NCBI RefSeq assembly: GCF_032854445.1
Contig: NC_088300.1
Location: 67,370,984 to 67,434,983, forward strand
DNA length: 64,000 nt
Reading direction: 5' to 3'
Source of the DNA: Liolophura sinensis
Taxonomy: Eukaryota; Mollusca; Polyplacophora; Chitonida; Chitonidae
Of this stretch, positions 49,355 through 61,800 are shown piece by piece. Below the pieces are notes generated by a model. That model did not search any database, had not been told where the DNA came from, and saw only the letters and a list, made by a program, of their open reading frames with translations. The position numbers and the translations under genes were made by a program. Numbering within the stretch: the stretch's first letter is position 1; every line of letters begins with the position of its first letter.

Positions 49355-49655
49355 ACAGGGACTGACAAGTGCATATAATGCAACATGTATGTATGGTTTA
49401 CATGACTGGTTATGGGGGACTGACAAGTCCATATAGTGCAACATGTATATATGGTGTCAATGACTGGTTATGGGTGGCTGACAAGTCCATATATTGCAAC
49501 ATGTAAATATGGTTTACATGACTGGTTATGGGTGACTGACAAGCCCATATAGTGCAACATGTATATATGGTTTAAATGACTGGTTATGGGTGGCTGACAA
49601 GTCCATATAGTGCAACACGTATATAAGGTTTACGGGGGACTGACAAGTCCGAATA
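49355..49655. repeat. 58-bp tandem array, five to six copies
   Basis: ctgacaagt starts at 49362, 49420, 49478, 49536 and 49594, exactly 58 bp apart; a shortened last copy is at 49640. Units include tatagtgcaacatgtatata and atgactggttatggg. Confidence 0.9.
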
Positions 49656-50177
49656 ACATAAATAATATGTTATTTTCCCCAAACTGAAGTGTTGTGCATT
49701 ATTAATGTTACATAGAATTTCTCGTTTATGTTTGATTGGCAGTTCTGTTCAACATAATGTACAGAGACAAATCAATCACATCATATTTTGATTCAGACGA
49801 GGTACAATGTAGAGGATTTCCAAGAGAGATAACTGTTAAAGGCACGGTCCATATAATGATATAAATAATGTAGAATGAAATGATGGAGGTCGGTTTGTGG
49901 AGCAAACTATGGCCTTCAGCAGCCAAATGATGTTAACACAGAGAAAGCAGATTGAAGTATAATGCAATGGGATTGGTCCACCTTATGTCAGTAAGAATAA
50001 AACTGTGATATGCTAAGGTGTCATTGACATGTTATTCCAGTGAGGCAGCACTACTAAGTTTTCAGCATTGAGACTGACTTAGTACAAGGAGTCACACATC
50101 ATGATCACAGTTTCACTGAAACATTGTTGAAAGCAATTTTTATCATTAAATCCTATTTCAACAAGCTATTGTTTGTG

Positions 50178-50188
50178 TGTCCTTTCAG
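50178..50188 (+). promoter_or_regulatory. Splice acceptor before the 72-aa membrane protein
   Basis: tgtgtcctttcag is followed by 36 nt of 5' untranslated exon and the ATG at 50225. Confidence 0.6.
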
Positions 50189-50224
50189 TTATAAACCTCC
50201 AGGACCTTTGACATAACCATCACC

Positions 50225-50443
50225 ATGGCAAACTGTGGGTGGCTTTACAGTATCATTTGGCTCATCCTCCTCTTCATCTTCGGCATTCCCATCGGACTCT
50301 TCTGCGCCGTCTGGTACATTCTGATCAGTCCATTGGCAGCCTGCTGTAGTGGCTGTATAGAGCTGGTCAACCTTCTAGAGAGAGGGGTAAAACTGCCCAG
50401 AACCTGCGCCCAAAACATGGTCACTCAGAGCCCATTGTGTTAA
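50225..50443 (+). CDS. Small cysteine-rich membrane protein (72 aa), paralog of the one at 41381
   Basis: I do not recognise a named family. The 72-residue product has a short N-terminus, one long hydrophobic stretch (about residues 7-39), then a cysteine cluster (C40, C41, C44), a basic amphipathic stretch and a conserved end (C61-A-x-N, P70-x-C72). It is probably a membrane protein with a cysteine-rich tail; palmitoylation or disulfides are possible but not shown. The start ATG lies in a strong context (caccATGg), 36 nt after a good acceptor (cctttcag, ending 50188), so a non-coding 5' exon lies upstream. The coding part is a single exon with two stops close together (TAATAA). The last 63 residues align without gaps to the product of 41381-41623 with 18 identities, including all five tail cysteines. 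The downstream 60-bp satellite begins about 550 bp after the stop. Confidence 0.72.
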   Translation: MANCGWLYSIIWLILLFIFGIPIGLFCAVWYILISPLAACCSGCIELVNLLERGVKLPRTCAQNMVTQSPLC

Positions 50444-50999
50444 TAACACAGTTTTCTGTCCAGCTTGGCATATAACTCCGCTCTTTGCTTTTAATAGAAG
50501 CGTGAGCTGTTTCGGTTATGCAATACAAAAGCTCACATGTAGTTCATACACACACATACGTCCACTAGTGGTATATGTGTGCATGTGGTGAAGTAGGCCA
50601 TTCCAATGGGGATTCCTGTCAACATTTATATTAGTGCACAACAATTGTATCTTCCTGCCAACTGTAGTATTAACATATTAAGAAGATTTGCTAAAGGCTC
50701 ATGTAATCTTTTGTGATTGACGTCTTTTTAAAACAAATTGGTTAATTTTTTTTTTTTTTGATGTAAGTTATTATTTATTTGATACATATGTTGTGGTCTT
50801 TTACATTACCCTATGATATCCTCTGCCTGAAACATTAGCAAGTACTGGTATCTACTTATACTTTGAAATTACAAATAATATTCAAATCATAATGTGGTCA
50901 TCATGAATTTTTGCACCAACTATCTTGAGATCAAATGTACATGTTTTGAGCCTACATTGTAGTTCTAGACTGTAGTTTCAATATGTAGAGTACTGGAAC

Positions 51000-52230
51000 A
51001 ACAAGGTACCATTATGTTGTCCTCGTTACATTTGTAACAACAGCCGAGGGTAAACAATATATTGTTTACACTGTTGTTACATGCGTAACACTTATGGATG
51101 AAGAACATATTCTCTACATTGTTGCTAGATAGATATATAACTAGATCCAACATTAAAACATATTCTGTACGTTGTTGTTGAGTGTATAACAATAACCTAG
51201 GTTAAGATGCACATATTCTGCACACTTGTTGTTAGATTATAGTGTGTAACAATAACCTAGGTTAAGATGAACATATTCTGCACACTTGTTGTTAGATTAT
51301 AGTGTGTAACAATAACCTAGGTTAAGATGCACATATTCTGCACACTTGTTGTTAGATTATAATGTTTAACAATAACCTAGGTTAAGATAAACATATTCTG
51401 CTCGCTTGTTGTTAGATTATAGTGTGCAACAATAACCTAGGTTAAGGTGCACATATTCTGCACACTTGTTGTTAGATTATAGTGTGTAACAATAGCCTAG
51501 GTTAAGATGCACATATTCTGCACACTTGTTGTTAGATTATAATGTTTAACAATAACCTAGGTTAAGATAAACATATTCTGCTCACTTGTTGTTAGATTAT
51601 AGTGTGCAACAATAACCTAGGTTAAGGTGCACATATTCTGCACACTTGTTGTTAGATTATAGTGTGTAACAATAACCTAGGTAAAGATGAACATATTCTG
51701 CGCACTTGTTGTTAGATTATAATGTGTAACAATAACCTAGGTTAAGATGCACATATTCTGCACTCTTGTTGTTAGATTATAATGTGTAACAATAACCTAG
51801 GTTAAGGTGCACACATTCTGCATACTTGTTACATTATAATGTGTAACAATAATCTAGGTTAAGATGCACATATTCTGTATGCTTTTATTACATACATCAC
51901 TGGTTATCCATGTAACAATGGCCGAGCCAAAGAACATATTCTGTACATTATTGTTCCATGAGTAACAATAATTTAAAGAAGTGTATATTACATTTCTAAG
52001 AATGGCTCAGTTGAAGAACACATTATTGTAACTTTGATGTTTAGAAGTATTAGACAGGATACTAGATTAAAACCCACGTATTGTGTACATTATGTATACC
52101 AGAATATAGGATAAGGGACACAGAGTCTGAACATTTTTGTATTAAGTACAACAACCACTTAGAGTAAGATGCATATATTCTATACATCATTGTTACATAT
52201 ATATCTAATCTAGGATAAGATGTGTACAGT
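51000..52230. repeat. 60-bp satellite array with 180-bp higher-order repeat
   Basis: The homogeneous core is about 51165-51900, eleven to twelve units of exactly 60 bp containing taacaataacctaggttaag, atgcacatattctgcacac and ttgttgttagattata. Three-unit blocks 51301-51480 and 51481-51660 carry the same ordered variants (gatgcac; tttaac with gataaac; gcaac with ggtgcac). Decayed units extend on both sides to about 51000 and 52230. Each unit contains the palindrome aacctaggtt. Confidence 0.9.
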
Positions 52231-52526
52231 TGTTGTTGTTTTTTTCCAGTTATAATTTACATAGTTCAGAATCCATTACATTTTCATATTGCATGTATGC
52301 TTATAACTTACATCATAAGCCACACACTGGAGTGATGTGATGTTTTCTGTTCAACATGTCAAAACATGAATTCAATGAACGTGATGTTTAAAACACATGC
52401 GGTGTGTATCATATTGATAACTGGGCTTATGCTGTTAGTTAAAATTAATGGTGGAGAACATTGTGCTGCATGTTGAAAATTTGCTTGAGTTATTTCATAA
52501 GCAAGATGCACACCTAGGAGCATAAA

Positions 52527-52628
52527 GGGCTACAGAATCATCTCTGATTGGCTGGAGATACAAGTTGAGCTGAAGTTGAGGTGTGGTACATGTATTAGCT
52601 AATCAGTGTTGGTTCTGTGTCCCTTTAG
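52527..52628. mobile_element. Short MITE, about 100 bp, ends taaagggctacagaatc
   Basis: The left end taaagggctacagaatcatc and the right end ggttctgtgtcccttta are inverted repeats extending about 30 bp with mismatches. It has the same ends as the 30474 and 46891 elements but a different short interior. Confidence 0.65.
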
Positions 52629-55268
52629 GGGTGTTTTGGACACTGCCACTGCACTAAATGCGCTTGATTCCCCTAATACATAGCAACCCCAACTCCGCAA
52701 AATGAGGCCTTGTACCAACATGTCCCAAACAAGATCTGAAGACTCAGCCCAATGCTGAATGATGTTCCAACCACAACCTTGCTTTTATCTTTTGGGACGT
52801 GAAGTGGGTCCTTTCAGTTTGAGTATTGAAACCATGATTTTCATTGCTACAGTAGCTTGACCTCTCCATCCAGGACATTGGAATGGGCTGAGAGCACAGT
52901 TGTTTCTTCACGTACGTATACAGTGGTCAGCAACAAGTCAAAGTAGAAAGTGGTTACATGTACTAAAGCTTACGTTTAGTGAGATTGATTTCAAACCGTT
53001 ATTTATTCAACAGTGCAAAGATTTTTATAGTGCTATGTTCATGGATATGGATAGTTAGAAATATACAGGTGTAGTAATTAAATATATATATATATGTAAA
53101 CTACACAGAGGCCATAGGATAGGTTAGAAGACTTTTGAACCTTTTCTCTTGAAAGTCCCTCACTTTTCAAATTGTCAGCATCAGGGAAATTCAGTGCTAT
53201 GCTTCCTTTGAAAGTTGTTAGCACTCATTAATTACTTAGTTCCTTTTTAAATTTTATTTTTGACTATTGTTATTGTTTTCATAACAGATGTATTAAAATT
53301 GCTTGAATTGTAAAGGTTATGATTTTATCCAGTCCTTGTATCTTATTTCATAAGATTTCATATTTTTTGTTTCTGAGCTATTTTTATATGTAAAATCTAG
53401 ACGGTAACAAAGTTCTATATGATATGTACCGATAACACAAGCTTAACGACTTTCTTAAGACTCGATCTCTCAGGATTTTAAGAAGCCTGCCAAATATTTT
53501 GAAGATTATGAGTATTTTTTGGACTTCAGTATCTAATATCACAATTCCACATTAATAAAAATGGTTTGTTATTACTTCAGTCAAATGACAGGAAATATTT
53601 CAAATGTAGCTGCTGTATTCTGCTGATGAGTAGAAAAATTTAGTGATCATGCACCTTGTGCTGTCTGCATATTGTTAAAGCAAAGTTTACCTCATATTTT
53701 GGTGCCTGGCTTACACTGATAATCCTTGCCATACTAAAAAATATATTTGCATATTGAAATATTTACCACATTGATATGAGATAACTACTTTGATATTGGT
53801 GCTTCTCAACTTTCCATCTTAAGGTTTCTTCCATATTTTCTCTATGTATATTTTCTATCTGAATTTTTTTGTTGTAGATGTGTAGCCTACATGAGACTTT
53901 CTTAAGAAAGATAGATCATGACAGTTTGCTTTCCTTTGTGAAAGTTAAAGAAGCTTTACTCTGATTGATCAGGCAGTGTGCATGTATCACCATTCTACTC
54001 TTATGTCAACAACAGGAGAGTTTTGAGTTTGAACTCTGTTATGACTAAAGGTAAAAAGAGTCCAAAGGTGTCATGTGACCTGTCAAAACAGTGAAGCAAC
54101 TGTCTATGATGACACTAATTATAATATGGATATCTGCAGAAAGTTTCACAATTTAGAGTAGATGAACAGTGGAAAAAATCGAAGAGTGGAACGCTTGTGA
54201 ACTTCCTAAAGTAAAGGGGTTTCATTAGTGCCTCTGGAAAATCGCGAGACTGGTGAGTAGTAAATTAATGTTAACTTGGGTTGCCTACCATTTTTCACAA
54301 GTCACATTGGGACCGTTTTTACCATTAGCGACAAAATAGTTCGAAATCGAGACCTCACTATTCTTTGGTTGTTCTGATTGTGGAAGTGTGTTTATTCATG
54401 TGTTCCTTCTTACTTTAGCTCTGTTTTGAAATGCTCATAATTTACAGTTTCACAATCTTACATACTGACTGTTGGACGGATGTGAAAGATGTGAAACCAC
54501 ACCTGCATTGATTTCCTTTGATTTGTATGCCAACAGTATAGATTTGTCATAAAAGCAAAATGTACCATGCAGCTGCCAAATGGGCGAACAGACATGCAAA
54601 CGCCATATGAATATACACATTTGCAGGTTCTGGTTTTAAGGTTTTATCAAACTGACTTTTACTATGTTATCCATTTTCAAGATTTTAATTATATTAAAAA
54701 AAAAAAGGAGAGAGAAAAAAGATTGTTAAACGTTTAGGTATGCTTTCATGGTTTTGGTGAGTTCTGCAGTGGTGCTGGTGTCCAGTTAAGCCGTTATTGT
54801 GTCTCCTACCTTACAACATAAGTAGTGTTTACAGCAGTTGTAGTTGGTACTAGGAATGGAAGTTATGTTATGTACAATTTTCTCTTTGTACTTAAATATT
54901 GTGAAGTGTTTTTGGAGAGTATTAATTTTTACATTCCTTTAGGTACTCCAAGATAAGGATTTCATTACATTTTTTTTTCATTCTCATCATTTCATTATTT
55001 TGAGGATAATTTTTTACTGTGGTGCCCGTCTCGCGAATATGGTTTATAAGAACCTAAAACCTCCAAGTACATATGTTTTACTTAAAGTCTACTCATTTAC
55101 TTTTTTATTCATAAATTGACTGTTGTCTCCGTGTTGAATTCCTCCATATGCATGTTCATTGTGTCGGATTGGTATCAACATGATATGTACATGTACTGAT
55201 GGCATTAAAATCTTTAAACAGAAAACTGTTTTCATGCAATGTCAATATTTGTCTGGTACTCAACGTCT
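52629..55268. other. AT-rich, no gene recognised
   Basis: No open frame of note on either strand for more than 2 kb. aataaa at 53554 is a possible poly(A) signal if the upstream gene has a very long 3' UTR. Confidence 0.45.
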
Positions 55269-55281
55269 TCCAAGGAGAACC

Positions 55282-55506
55282 ATCCTAGATTAAGTCACAC
55301 CGAAGACCTTAAAAGAGGAAGTTGTATCTTCCTGGCTTGGCATTCAGCATGAAGGGGATAGTGCATCGATTGGTTGACCCGTATCAGTAGAATGTCTCAG
55401 AAGCAGTGCTAGATAAAAGAGCAGTGGAAATCCGTCCTGCATGAAAGGACTCTTTCGTTGTGATATGAAAAATCGTTAAGTACGACGTTAAACCCTAAGC
55501 ATTCAC
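55282..55506 (+). mobile_element. SINE-B copy with internal deletion and 13-bp target duplication
   Basis: tccaaggagaacc at 55269-55281 and 55507-55519. The middle (ggcggggcggcttacttgcc) is missing. Confidence 0.9.
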
Positions 55507-56059
55507 TCCAAGGAGAACCTCCTGTTTTGGTGCTATCATAATGGACATCTGGCTTTATAAGGTGATGCATGACATCCGTGAGAAAACTTCAGTGTTCAAT
55601 GTAAAATTTCAAATTTTATTGAGTTTAAAATGGACTGATAAATAAGATAGATTTCTTTTAACTATCCACATGATAGCCTACTTGAAATTGGATGGCCCAT
55701 GAATGTGCGGGAAAACAGGGTATTAAGCACCTAAAAGTCTTTGGAAAACTTTTTCTTTTTTTGGTGGGGAACCTGTGTACGCTCAGCCAGTCATCGGAAA
55801 ATGCATTAGTCTACTGGGTTGATTCTGGGAAGCCATGTCTGACTAAACTCAAAATTTAAATGCCTCATAACATTGTTTTCACACGCATGTCTTAAGAGAA
55901 CATCGATGAGGTGGTCAAGACTTCATTGTCTGGGACCAAAAAATAAGCCCCAAAACTTTACTTCAGATTTTGACTGAAGTTAGAAATGGCTTTGTGGAAG
56001 CGATCCTGAATCCTTAACAATTGACAGATGTCCAGCAAGTACATGGAATAGATGAGCTA

Positions 56060-56745
56060 CATGTTAGTACATGTATATTCTCATAAATCAGCCGGGCCTT
56101 GTTGAACAAAGTTGATTGTAACTACCATGGCAACATATGCATACTTATGATAGTTACATGCATATCCTCATAAATCAGCCAGGCCTTGTTGAACAAAGTT
56201 GGTTGTAACTACTATGGCAACATATGCATGCTTATGATAGTTACATGTATATCCTCATAAATCAGCCAGGCATTGTTCCACAAAGTTGATCATAACTACC
56301 ATGGCAACATATGCATACTTATGATAGTTACATGTATATTCTCATGAAGCAGCCGGGCATTGTTCCACAAAGTTGGTCATAACTATCATGGCAACATATA
56401 CATACTTATGACAGTTACATGTATATTCTCATGAAGCAGCCGGGCATTGCTCCACAAAGTTGGTCATAACTATCATGGCAACAGATGCATATTTATGATA
56501 GTTACATGTATATTCTCATGAAGCAGCCAGGCATTGTTCCACAAAGTTGGTTGTAACTACCATGGCAACATATGCATATTTATGATAGTTACATGTATAT
56601 TCTCATGAAGCAGCCGGGCATTGTTCCACAAAGTTGGTTGTAACTACCATGGCAACATATGCATACTTATGATAGTTACATGTATATTCTCATGAAGCAG
56701 CCGGGCAGTGTTCCACAAAGTTGGTTGTAACTACCATGGCAACCA
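56060..56745. repeat. 87-bp tandem array, eight copies
   Basis: cagcc(a/g)ggc starts at 56089, 56176, 56263, 56350, 56437, 56524, 56611 and 56698, an exact 87-bp step. Units contain ttccacaaagttggttgtaa, ctaccatggcaacatatgca and tgatagttacatgtatat. Confidence 0.93.
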
Positions 56746-56997
56746 TGAGAAACTCTAATCGAATAAATATATTTCAAACAGTAAAAATATTAATATTATA
56801 AATGAGTGAGTTGATAAAGACAAATTTCATGGTGTAAAACTAACAAAACTCAATGCCAAAGATAAAATAGGATTCCATACGATTTTTGCTCATTTAATTT
56901 CTTTTGAAAAGTTGTTTGAGTAAGGCCTTGCATAGAATGCTGTGATCACATTGCAATGCTGAAAATGCTAAAATAAACAGGAACCAATACCACAGTC

Positions 56998-57206
56998 AGC
57001 TTTTATTTAGTGCTGCTTCACTGAGATGCCTTACTGAAGGCATGTAAGGCGCCCCACCCGAGAGATTCTACTCATATGGGTCAATGAGTCATTGCACTAT
57101 TCACTTCAAGCTGAACACCAAGCGAGAAAGTTACAACTTCCTGTTTTTAAGGTGTTAGGTGTGACTCGACCCAGGATTGACCCTGGATCTACCGCTCCCG
57201 GACTAA
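56998..57206 (-). mobile_element. SINE-B copy, 3' truncated
   Basis: agtgctgcttcactgagatg, ccttactgaaggcatgtaag and cgacccaggattgaccctgg read the family in reverse; the conserved 3' domain is absent. Confidence 0.85.
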
Positions 57207-57825
57207 ATCTGAACATTGGCTTTAAAACTTATCTTTGCTACCTGAGAACAAAACCTGGATTACATTAAGGCAACACAATCACAATTAGAACCTTATGAGT
57301 CACAAACTGTGCATTATTTAAGAAGATAAAAATTGACATGAGCCAAAAATCGCTTTATGGATGGATTTGGCCCTAAATCAAGAAAAGACATGAAACCCAA
57401 AATGTAGTTGGATCATAGGATGATATTTTAATAGTGAAGAAATTCTGTTTTTGTACATGTGGTAGAGGAAAGAAACTGTTATCGTTCTTTAAGTCACATA
57501 AATGTTTTCCTCAGAAGAATGTGTGGCAAAGACAGGACACTTTATATGGACCTAATGAATATTCAACAGTTACAGAATTCAAAACTATTCAGGAAAATGT
57601 TCTGTGAATAATGAGTGGATGAATCAGCAGCACCAAAAATGACAAAAATGTATTTTAAGTCCCAGGAGATAGCACTGTACAAGGATCATGATCACAATCA
57701 CACACTCTTTCACCCAGATCACCCTCTCCAGCATTGTCAGTCATCCATCATAAGGTTTAGTCATAGCAGAACATAAATGTACACTGAGTGACATATGTAC
57801 AGAACAGCAACAAATTCAGACAGGC

Positions 57826-57892
57826 AAACTTAAATACATGTAGATCTAAACACATGTAGATCTAAATACATGTAGATCTCAACACATGTACT
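57826..57892. repeat. 18-bp tandem repeat, three to four copies
   Basis: aaatacatgtagatctaa and variants with cacatgtagatct repeat. Confidence 0.7.
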
Positions 57893-58504
57893 ACCAACAA
57901 TATTTGAATCTGTACTTGTGCTTCCCAATTTACTTTTCAATTTCTAAACCAGTTTCACTGCATACTACTTGTTTGGTAAATTTCCTCTCTATCAGTTCTT
58001 GGATGTCACCACATGCTGTGTACGAATATTTTTTATACAAGACTTTAACGGATAAACGATGATGTCTTGTGACTTTTGGTCATGCTTGAAATGATAAAAC
58101 ATTTAAAATATTAAAATCTATAATTATGACAAACTTTTTACATACACTACAGTGTATTCATTTCTCAAACTTTGTTTAAAAATTCACTGTACCTAATGAC
58201 TAAAACTATTTAAAACAGGATAAAACATGGACACAAAATAATAAAATCAACACACTGAGTGTGAAATAATAAGTATAAAACATATTCATAACAAACAAGT
58301 ACAGAAACTCCGGTATGAGCAATCCTTCAAAAGATTGTAAACCTGTATCTCTTACAGAGAGCTTGAGCTGGGCATGGAAAATGTAATGTTTAGTTTCTGA
58401 ACATCTCAGTAACTATAGATACACTGAATACGTGAAAAAGGCTGATGGAAGACAAAATTAACTTAAAAGCTTGGTCTTCTTCCACAAAAGAAATAATAGG
58501 GAAA

Positions 58505-58570
58505 AATTGATTGTAACTACTACAGTGACACATGTTGCCATGGTAGTTACAGTCAACTTAGGAAGCTTTG
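58505..58570. repeat. Small foldback in the presumed NUSAP1 3' UTR
   Basis: ttgattgtaactact and ggtagttacagtcaa are inverted copies. gttgccatggtagttac (58534-58550) is the exact reverse complement of a 17-nt core of the 87-bp array. It lies 170-235 nt after the NUSAP1 stop. Confidence 0.6.
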
Positions 58571-58738
58571 TGGAAGAGTTCTGGTTCCCATTCAGAGAAG
58601 TGATTGTGAGTTTCAAAATGACACTGTTTTCATCAAACAGGGTAATGTCTTGTAAACATGTGAGGCAGATAAATCACATCACACTGTTTTCTCCATGTTT
58701 GACTGCCCATGACTCAGTTGGTGAAAAATGACTTCAGT

Positions 58739-58826
58739 TCAGTTAACAATTCCACGTCGTTTCATTTGTGCATTAAACTTTTTGTCAGCTTGTCTTCCCT
58801 TGACCTCTGCCAATCTTTTTGCACGG
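58739..58826 (-). CDS. NUSAP1: NUSAP1 terminal exon (29 codons including stop)
   Basis: Acceptor gctgtttcag. It encodes RAKRLAEVKGRQADKKFNAQ, then MKRRGIVN and TGA. Human NUSAP1 has a similar basic tail with an RRG motif near the end, which supports this as the true terminus. Confidence 0.88.
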
Positions 58827-61800
58827 CTGAAACAGCAAAACAAAACAGAGAAAATAAGAGTAAGTCTTGCAAGATAAAGGGGAGATGGCACATCTTTTAA
58901 TGAAGTGGCGTTAGCGAGGTACGGCTTCTGTGATCAGATGTCTATAACACTACAATGCATGGGTTTATACTGTAACGTTATACTATCTTTAATATGAAAA
59001 CATTACAATGAGCTGGAAAAAGAACAAATCCCATCAATAAGATGTCGAGAGTCCTGCTGCTGCTGTGGGACACTTTTCAAAATGTTATCCATTATTTTAT
59101 TTATTCCACTTTCATGTCATATTTGCACAAAATTCTGACCACGACAAAGTGTCTCATTTTGCCTGATTCTGACCATTCTAACAAATCTTACAAAGGTCTT
59201 TTGAGGTTTTTTAGGAAGTCAGGATGATATTCTACTGGCAAAATGTATAAGTAATACACGTACTTCAAATACCTTTACTTGAAAATACATATACAAAGTA
59301 GGATTTTTTTTTTTTTTTTTGATTGGTGTTTTACGCCGTACTCAAGAATATTTCACTTATACGACGGCGGCCAGCATTATGGTGGGTGGAAACCGGGCAC
59401 AGCCCGGTGGAAACCCACGACCATCCGTAGGTTGCTGGAAGACCTTCCCACTTACGGCCAGAGAGGAAGCCAGCATGAGCTGGACTTGAACTCACAGCGA
59501 CCGCATACAAAGTAGGAAAGTCCAGAGGTGTTTCAGTACTACATGTACTTACCTGTCTTTCTGAGGAGCCACCTTGATGCTGCTATTCTTCAGGCTAGCA
59601 TGGACATGGCTGGAGGTCTTGGGTTCCAATGGCTTCAGCTTCCCTGTGTAAGGTTTCCATGATAGAGGCTTAGACAGACTGGCCTGAAGGTCAAACACTT
59701 TCTTGGTGGACTGAGACTCCAAGGTACTGTTCAGGGGCCTGTAAGGTGTCACTTGGATGGAGAAAGAAACAAGAATACCAATAACCTCAATATTCATTTT
59801 CACAATATCTGATACATGTTTTAGTTTTACTGCCACAGATCAAATCAGTTGTTGTGGAATTGTCTTGATATGAGGACAATTAACCGTAATGGTGGCTTGA
59901 CAGGAAGCTGTATTCAGCTTCTGTGAAAATCTTTGCAAGAGCCACAGGGGTAAAGGACTACAGGAAGGCATGTCGCTTTACACTTGATTTGTATGGAAGA
60001 CAGCTGTACTTTCTGTTTTTGATACAATGACTATATTTTGCAGACACATATGGAAGGTAGACAAATGATTTACTGTCCAATATCAGTTTAAATAACCTGG
60101 TTTGTACAGTCATTAACAATGGGTCAAACTAAGAAACCTACAGCAAAGTGAAAGGCCTTCCCAAACATTATCCATGCTTGGGAAATCCAATGATCATCAT
60201 GAGAAAACTAGTGGAATAAGAAATTTGATGCAACTCAAGGAAAAACTTATTCTGCATTATGAACACCTACCGCATGACTTTCTCCTCTGCGGCTGAAATG
60301 TGTTATTGAGTTCCCCCAGTGACTTTCGGCTGCAGAGTGTGTTGGTCTTCTCTAATGCTGACACATCACCCACTTTCTTGGTTGACATAACATTGTTTTC
60401 AGTATTCCTTGGGGAGCGACGAACTACTCTCGGTTTTTGATTGTCCACTTGACTGACACGTTTGGCAGTGTTTCCGAACACAGGTGTTTTAGCTGAGCCA
60501 CCAAAGTTGAAACTGAGAGACTTGGTTGACATGATTGAGGGTTTGAAGGGCGTCACTTTCTTCCCAACAGGAGACTTAAAGCGCATGGCGATAGCAGTTT
60601 TCTTTCCCTGTTAATGTATTAAAGCATGATTTAGAATTAAAACAAGCATCACAACTTGATCATACTTCTTGGCAAGCTTCTCATGTTCCTGTAAATGGAA
60701 GGTGTGTACAACTACTGGAAATATTTACATTTGTATTGATATTTCCAACATTGTTGGTTCATTTGTGTAGGCTAGATACAGCAGGACCAATCCACTAAGC
60801 CCAGGGAAGTACAATAGATAGGCTTTGTTTCAAAGTTAACAAAAGGTCGAACCTGTCAACTATGTGGTAGGGCATGAAACCAGATTCAACGTTCATACCT
60901 TGAAAACATCAGGTGTCTTGTGATTGCTCAGTTTGGCCATAGCTTCCCTCGCCCGGCTCGCTGCTTCCTTGGCCTGTTTGATGGAGTTTGTAATGGACTG
61001 GGTTCTCTTCCTTTTCTTGGCTAGGTAGACATCGATGGAATCCATCTTAGAAAAATTCTTCTCGTGAATTTTAGTCCAGTTTTTGTTTCCTGCACAGAAT
61101 TGAGAAAAGCAGTTTAAATATCATAAAGATTTAATTTACACACCTTCATACCTGTATGTATTCCTTCATCGATACTTCAATAATTAAGGTCATCTCAGCT
61201 TTAACTAAAATCTGAAAGTCATAAGTTTCTTAAAGCAAGTGCTTTTGTGGACTGATTGAAGCAGTACTGAATGTATGACAAGTCAGTTTTATGTGTGGGG
61301 GAAGTGCAATCCATTGGCAAGTAACTCACAAACTTTCCCAAGTCATGCACAGATTCACACCGGCACAGCAAGCTCAATGTGTCTTGCCACACTGATGGAA
61401 GACAAGCTATATTAAAATGATCTCCTGTAAACTTAATACTAGAACAAGGAAATCTAGAAAATTCCGGTCCGATGCATGGATGAACAAACATTTTTAAGTT
61501 CAAAGATTCAAACATCATGCATGCAAGATATATGCTTATTTGCATAGCTGCAGTAAAAAAAAAAACAACATAACATATTATATAAAATTAACCTGTTAAA
61601 TTAATGTTGATTTGTTGGTTATACATTTGTTATTGTCACTGTATATAACTTATCACTGAGTTCACGACACAAGATCACTTTCTCTGTTTTAATGCTCAAT
61701 TTGCCACAGCAAAATACAACTGCTCACTTCCAGCCAACTTCCCATGACTGATTTTACATTGGTCTCATAACTCTTCTGTGTTGAAAGTATTAAAGTAACC

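Larger units (their letters stand above)
57210..58738 (-). other. Presumed NUSAP1 3' UTR and downstream flank
   Basis: No coding sequence. No canonical aataaa appears on the minus strand within 1 kb of the stop; attaaa occurs near 57427 and aataaa near 57002, next to a SINE. Confidence 0.35.

Noticed and set aside
51165-51900. CRISPR-like array
   Set aside because: The units are directly adjacent with no unique spacers, and the context is an animal genome.
61219-61545. 108-codon frame inside a NUSAP1 intron
   Set aside because: The flanking NUSAP1 exons join in phase without it, and it has no family motif.
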